From assembly GCF_001006485.1 (NCBI RefSeq), contig NZ_JUET01000048.1, positions 1 to 64,000 of the forward strand: DNA of 64,000 nucleotides, read 5' to 3'. The notes below the pieces were generated by a model. It had not been told where the DNA came from. It made no database searches and saw nothing but the letters and a program-made list of their open reading frames with translations. Source of the DNA: Tannerella forsythia. Lineage in GTDB: Bacteria; Bacteroidota; Bacteroidia; Bacteroidales; Tannerellaceae. Positions 60,355 through 64,000 of the stretch are shown piece by piece (the first letter of the stretch is position 1; the number at the start of each line of letters is the position of its first letter). The position numbers and the translations under genes were made by a program.

Positions 60355-61920
60355 ATGGCAGGAATAGCAAATAATCCCAATTCACCGCGTCAGAAAATGA
60401 TCAACCTGATGTATTTGGTGTTCATCGCCATGATGGCATTAAATTACTCATCGGAGGTACTGAACGGATTTGATTTGGTGGAAAGAGGACTGCGTGAATC
60501 CGCTACGATTGCCTCTGTACGGAACAAAAAAGCGTTGGAGACCATGGAGGCTGCCAATGCAGTGAATCCTGCGAAAGTGGGAGAATGGTACCGTAAGGCG
60601 ATCGATGTCAAACAACAATCGGACGAACTGGTCGACTACTTACAGAACCTTAAGATCAGGATCGTACAGGAAGCCGACGGAAAAGAGGGCGATGTCAATG
60701 AGATTGAAAATAAAGAAAATATGGATGCCTCGTCGGAAGTCATGACCGCACCGATTGTCGGAGAAGGGAAAAAGTTGAGAGAGCGCTTGGAAACGTATCG
60801 TTCAAAGGTGGTCACTTTAGTCGACGATCCCGATTTGCGCAATATGTTACAACGTGTTCTGAGCACGAAAGTGCCGTCTAAGACGGGAGTAGAGCTTCGC
60901 TCGTGGGAGTCGATTATGTTTGAAAATATCCCTGTGGCAGCTGCCGTTACGATCTTGACGAAATATCAAAATGATATCCGTTATGTAGAAGGCGAAGTAT
61001 TGGCAGACATCACAAAAAGTGTCGATGTGGGCGATTACCGTGTGAACAAGATCGTGGCGCAGGTCGTCCCCAAGAGTCAGATCGTGATGAGCGGAACTCC
61101 TTATCAGGCGAATATCGTACTGTCAGCCATCGATTCAACCCAGCGTCCTCAACTCTTTATCGGCCCTAAAGGCAGTGAAAAAGAGGTGAGCGATTACGAA
61201 GGCATCTATACGGTCGGTACGGGTTCTACCGGAACATTCCCTGTTCAGGGCTATCTGAAAGTGCCGGGCAAAGATCCGTACTACTTTAACAGTGAATATT
61301 CCGTATCGGCTAAAAGTGCGACGGTGGCCTCGGCGCTGATGCGTGTGCTGTATGCCGGACGTGTGCGCGAGAACGAGATCGATATTGCCGTGCCCGGCGT
61401 GGCCAGCGGCGATGTGACAGCCACCATGACGAACGGGCAGATCCGTACGGAAAACGGAAAAAGATATGCCGTTCCGAACATGAATGCCAAGGAAGCCGTG
61501 ATTTCCGTAACGGCTCGTATCGGAGGCGTGCAGACCAAGATCGGCGATTATCCGTTCAAGGTGCGTCAACTGCCCAAGGCGCAACCGTACATCTTGTATA
61601 CGGATGCCAACGGGGTGACGAAGAAGTTTACCGGAGGCCGTATATCGAAACGTGCCCTCGTGGAAGCAACGGGTATCATGTCGGCTATTGACGACGGAAT
61701 CCTCGACATCGAATGCCGGGTGAAGAATTTTACGTTGACGTATTCCGATTCGATGGGGAACTCGCTGATAGAGGTGTCGCAAAACAACTCGTTTACCGAT
61801 CGGCAAAAGAGCTATATCCGCAACCTGCAACGCGGAAAACAGTTTTATATCAAATCGGTTTCCGTTACTCCCGAAGGAGTGGAGCAAGACCCGGTCGTTT
61901 TCGATGTAATCATTCAATAA
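60355..61920 (+). CDS. porM: PorM/GldM-family T9SS motor protein
   Basis: A 521-aa protein with one N-terminal membrane helix (NLMYLVFIAMMALNYSSEVL) and a long periplasmic part of four domains. The N-terminal SPRQKMINLMYLVFIAMMAL is the family signature. Later segments (VPKSQIVMSGTPYQANIVLS, YDSMG-like NFTLTYSDSMG) match GldM domains. PorM spans the periplasm and couples the motor to the PorK/N ring. Confidence 0.94.
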   Translation: MAGIANNPNSPRQKMINLMYLVFIAMMALNYSSEVLNGFDLVERGLRESATIASVRNKKALETMEAANAVNPAKVGEWYRKAIDVKQQSDELVDYLQNLKIRIVQEADGKEGDVNEIENKENMDASSEVMTAPIVGEGKKLRERLETYRSKVVTLVDDPDLRNMLQRVLSTKVPSKTGVELRSWESIMFENIPVAAAVTILTKYQNDIRYVEGEVLADITKSVDVGDYRVNKIVAQVVPKSQIVMSGTPYQANIVLSAIDSTQRPQLFIGPKGSEKEVSDYEGIYTVGTGSTGTFPVQGYLKVPGKDPYYFNSEYSVSAKSATVASALMRVLYAGRVRENEIDIAVPGVASGDVTATMTNGQIRTENGKRYAVPNMNAKEAVISVTARIGGVQTKIGDYPFKVRQLPKAQPYILYTDANGVTKKFTGGRISKRALVEATGIMSAIDDGILDIECRVKNFTLTYSDSMGNSLIEVSQNNSFTDRQKSYIRNLQRGKQFYIKSVSVTPEGVEQDPVVFDVIIQ

Positions 61921-61950
61921 ATTGTAGAGCATAACAAGTAAAGATAAGAG

Positions 61951-63063
61951 ATGAAACGGATTGTTTTTTTTACGGTTGTAATAAGTATGCTGACGGCCTT
62001 TTCGGGCGTCATGCTGCAAGCGCAGGATACGGGCAATACGCGCCGTACACCTCAGATGAGCCGGGGGGGCGATCGTAACCGGCAAAACCGGGACGAGAGT
62101 GGTTTGCCCGAACTTACTGTACGTGCACAGCATCTTAACGAGCAACTGACGCAGAACATCGGCAACGCACGGTGGATGCGTGTGATATACCGCGAGCTGA
62201 ACATGCTCGAAGAGAAAAATGCACCCCTCTATTATCCGGTGAATCCGAGGAACGGTTCGATGAATCTCTTCTCTTCCATATTTCAGTTAGTGAGCGAGGG
62301 AAAACTCAAAGCGTATGAATATATAGACGGTTACGAAGCGTTTGATGAGGATCATCTCGTCGATTTTAAATCGGTGCTCGACCGTTTCACCATCATGTAT
62401 GAAACAGTACCGGAGCGTGACGGGAGGCAGCGTTTCGTGATCAACGAAAGCGACGTTCCTTCGGGCGAAGTCAAGGCCTTCTACGTAAAAGAAGCATGGT
62501 ATTTCGATCAGAACAATTCCCTGTATGATGTGAAAACATTAGCCATCAGTCCGATTATCTTCTACGAAGGCGATATGGGTACGGAGCGTTCGCCTATGTT
62601 CTGGGTCGTTTACGAAGATGTTCGCCCTTACGTATCGAATACATATATCATGACGTCGAACACGAACAATGCAAAAACGTTTACGATCGACGATTATTTC
62701 CGTCGCCGTATGTTCGACGGCAAGATTATCAAGACCGAGAACCTGCTTAATATTCCGTTGCAGGCCTATTGTCCTACTCCCGACTCGCTGGAGCGCGAGC
62801 AAAAGAAAATTGAAGGCGAGCTGGTTGCTTTCAACAAAGCGTTATGGTTTCAACCCGATACGACCGCACAGGCAAAGGCGGCAACTTCCGGTAAGAAAAA
62901 AGCAGGAAAAGCCGGACGCCGGTCGTCCGTAAAGGAGAAAGCGACCAACGAGAAGGAAAAAGAGACGAAAAAGACAAAAGCACCGAAGCAAAAGGAGGCC
63001 AAAGCGCCTAAGACGAAAGCAGAAAAGCCGGCCGCAACACGCAGCGTAAGGCGAAGAAGATAA
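61951..63063 (+). CDS. porN: PorN/GldN-family T9SS ring protein
   Basis: A 370-aa periplasmic protein with a signal peptide ending MLQAQ. The GldN domain covers residues about 55-290 (NARWMRVIYRELNMLEEKNA, LYYPVNPRNGSMNLFSSIFQ, VKEAWYFDQNNSLYDVKTLA, MFWVVYEDVRPYVSNTYIMT). The last 80 residues are an extreme Lys/Ala/Glu tail (KKTKAPKQKEAKAPKTKAEK), common as a variable end in Bacteroidales. It forms the ring with PorK. It ends 13 bp before the convergent wbqC-like gene. Confidence 0.93.
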   Translation: MKRIVFFTVVISMLTAFSGVMLQAQDTGNTRRTPQMSRGGDRNRQNRDESGLPELTVRAQHLNEQLTQNIGNARWMRVIYRELNMLEEKNAPLYYPVNPRNGSMNLFSSIFQLVSEGKLKAYEYIDGYEAFDEDHLVDFKSVLDRFTIMYETVPERDGRQRFVINESDVPSGEVKAFYVKEAWYFDQNNSLYDVKTLAISPIIFYEGDMGTERSPMFWVVYEDVRPYVSNTYIMTSNTNNAKTFTIDDYFRRRMFDGKIIKTENLLNIPLQAYCPTPDSLEREQKKIEGELVAFNKALWFQPDTTAQAKAATSGKKKAGKAGRRSSVKEKATNEKEKETKKTKAPKQKEAKAPKTKAEKPAATRSVRRRR

Positions 63064-63076
63064 AGGGACGGCTTGT

Positions 63077-63718
63077 TTATACATCGCCGTTGTCGGTTTG
63101 TCGGTATGAGCCGCTGAGCACCGGCAGTGCTTCGGGCCCCATGTTGAACAGCAGGTCTACCATGCTCAGGTCGGGCAGGAAACCGTGTCTTTCACGGAAC
63201 ACCTGATAGTAGGGCTGGGGATGAAAAGAGGGATCATCGTGCGGATGGCGCGGATGGAAGGCATTCCGAAAATCGTTTGGGATGTCGGGCTCATACGTTC
63301 CGGTATGTATGATTTGTGGCCGCAGATCAATCAGGTCGCAGATGAGGTGTTGCAAAGCCTCGTTATAATCTATCAGAAAAGTATATTTTTTCTCGTAAAA
63401 CGGCGCGAAATCATCGGCATAATATTCGAAGAAAGGACTCATGTTGTAGGCCGAGACTAATGCGTTCCAGTGCAGATGACGCCAGTTCCCATGGTCGGAG
63501 ATACGGATATCGCGTGTCAGGATTTTCGGTGCCGGAGATTTTTCGACGGGTACGGTCAGCTCCTGTATGCCGTTGGCCGTAGCGATCCGGCAGCGGTTGC
63601 GGAAGCTCTGTTTCCGGTAGTTCTCGCAGGTTTCGAGCTGTACGGTATCGAAGGCATGCAGTTTGCAATAGTAGCTGACAGGCGCCAAATAGGCGGTGGA
63701 AAGGCAGACGATACTCAT
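63077..63718 (-). CDS. WbqC-like family protein
   Basis: A 213-aa protein of the WbqC family: LSTAYLAPVSYYCKLHAFDT, YRKQSFRNRCRIATANGIQE, HNWR-like DHGNWRHLHWNALVSAYN and FFEYYADDFAPFYEKKYTFL. In other bacteria WbqC lies in surface polysaccharide loci and its reaction is not settled. Here it starts 3 bp after the signal peptidase stop, so the two are cotranscribed. Confidence 0.88.
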   Translation of the reverse strand: MSIVCLSTAYLAPVSYYCKLHAFDTVQLETCENYRKQSFRNRCRIATANGIQELTVPVEKSPAPKILTRDIRISDHGNWRHLHWNALVSAYNMSPFFEYYADDFAPFYEKKYTFLIDYNEALQHLICDLIDLRPQIIHTGTYEPDIPNDFRNAFHPRHPHDDPSFHPQPYYQVFRERHGFLPDLSMVDLLFNMGPEALPVLSGSYRQTDNGDV

Positions 63719-63721
63719 CGC

Positions 63722-64000
63722 TTATTCGATACGTTTAAACAGCTTCTTCCGGTCGTTGCTGTACCAGCGAAACCATACGTTACCCTCGATCCGGGTTTCC
63801 GGAATCAGCCCGAAGTGTCGCGAATCGACCGCCTCGTCCTCATTATCCGAAAGCATCCAGTAGTAGTTTTTCCGGAAAAACAGGTAACGTGTATGCCTGC
63901 CGTCTACATAGAGTTTTCCGTCGCGGATCGACGCCCGGTTGCCGTATTCTGTGAGGATAGCTTCACGACAGATGAGCAGGGAGGTCGAATCGATTCGGTA
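63722..64000 (-). CDS. lepB: Signal peptidase I, C-terminal part (runs off the window)
   Basis: The frame enters from the right edge without a start. It encodes YYWMLSDNEDEAVDSRHFGL, the conserved box E of type I signal peptidases, followed by IPETRIEGNVWFRWYSNDRK and a short basic end. The catalytic Ser and Lys would lie beyond the window. It should cleave signal peptides at the inner membrane. Confidence 0.85.
   Translation of the reverse strand, partial: YRIDSTSLLICREAILTEYGNRASIRDGKLYVDGRHTRYLFFRKNYYWMLSDNEDEAVDSRHFGLIPETRIEGNVWFRWYSNDRKKLFKRIE

Noticed and set aside
1-64000. CRISPR arrays, rRNA and tRNA genes
   Set aside because: No regularly spaced repeats or recognisable tRNA/rRNA sequences were seen in the intergenic regions.

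Overview
The window looks like chromosome of a type IX secretion system (T9SS)-positive Bacteroidales, most like Tannerella, Porphyromonas or their relatives. Supporting signs are a porP-K-L-M-N operon, a PorE-like OmpA protein, a giant protein with a T9SS sorting domain, SusC/SusD pairs, a hybrid two-component sensor, and TAnnTTTG (-7) promoter boxes before many genes. Family assignments come from reading the translated sequence; no database search was run.

Layout. 1-5330 (minus strand): a LuxR-type regulator, then an operon with a four-haem cytochrome/SUMF1 fusion, a Gfo/Idh/MocA oxidoreductase and a sugar isomerase-like protein, preceded by a broken Gfo/Idh N-terminus. 5519-11084: a lipoprotein, glycyl-tRNA synthetase, an FKBP isomerase, a CBM9-like protein and class I fumarase. 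11318-23207: an AT-rich accessory island, described below. 23471-31023: a secreted metzincin protease with a SusC/SusD pair. 31166-42433: a possible short RNA, PorE, QueA, a hybrid sensor divergent from a GH110 alpha-1,3-galactosidase, and CysS. 42473-48552: a nine-gene FAS-II-like operon of the aryl-polyene type. 48692-54505: a 1,887-residue T9SS cargo protein. 54724-63063: a DUF5106 lipoprotein, a cobalamin adenosyltransferase, a DUF2795 protein and the T9SS core operon. 63077-64000: WbqC-like protein and the C-terminus of signal peptidase I.

The most interesting region is 11318-23207. A histidine kinase/OmpR-type response regulator pair lies next to a series of tiny double-glycine-leader peptides, a complete peptide exporter (HlyD adaptor, C39-peptidase ABC transporter, TolC) and many small membrane proteins that look like immunity factors. 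Three promoters in the island (first peptide gene, second peptide operon, exporter operon) carry the same operator: three or four TAAC repeats spaced 10-11 bp, always ending exactly 22 bp before the -7 box. This layout resembles peptide-pheromone-controlled bacteriocin loci of Gram-positive bacteria, here built from Bacteroidales parts. The second half of the island shows recent reshuffling: two peptide genes share an identical 48-bp leader segment but have unrelated cores, and a truncated copy of an immunity-like gene sits just upstream of one of them.

No tRNA, rRNA, CRISPR array, transposase or integrase was seen.
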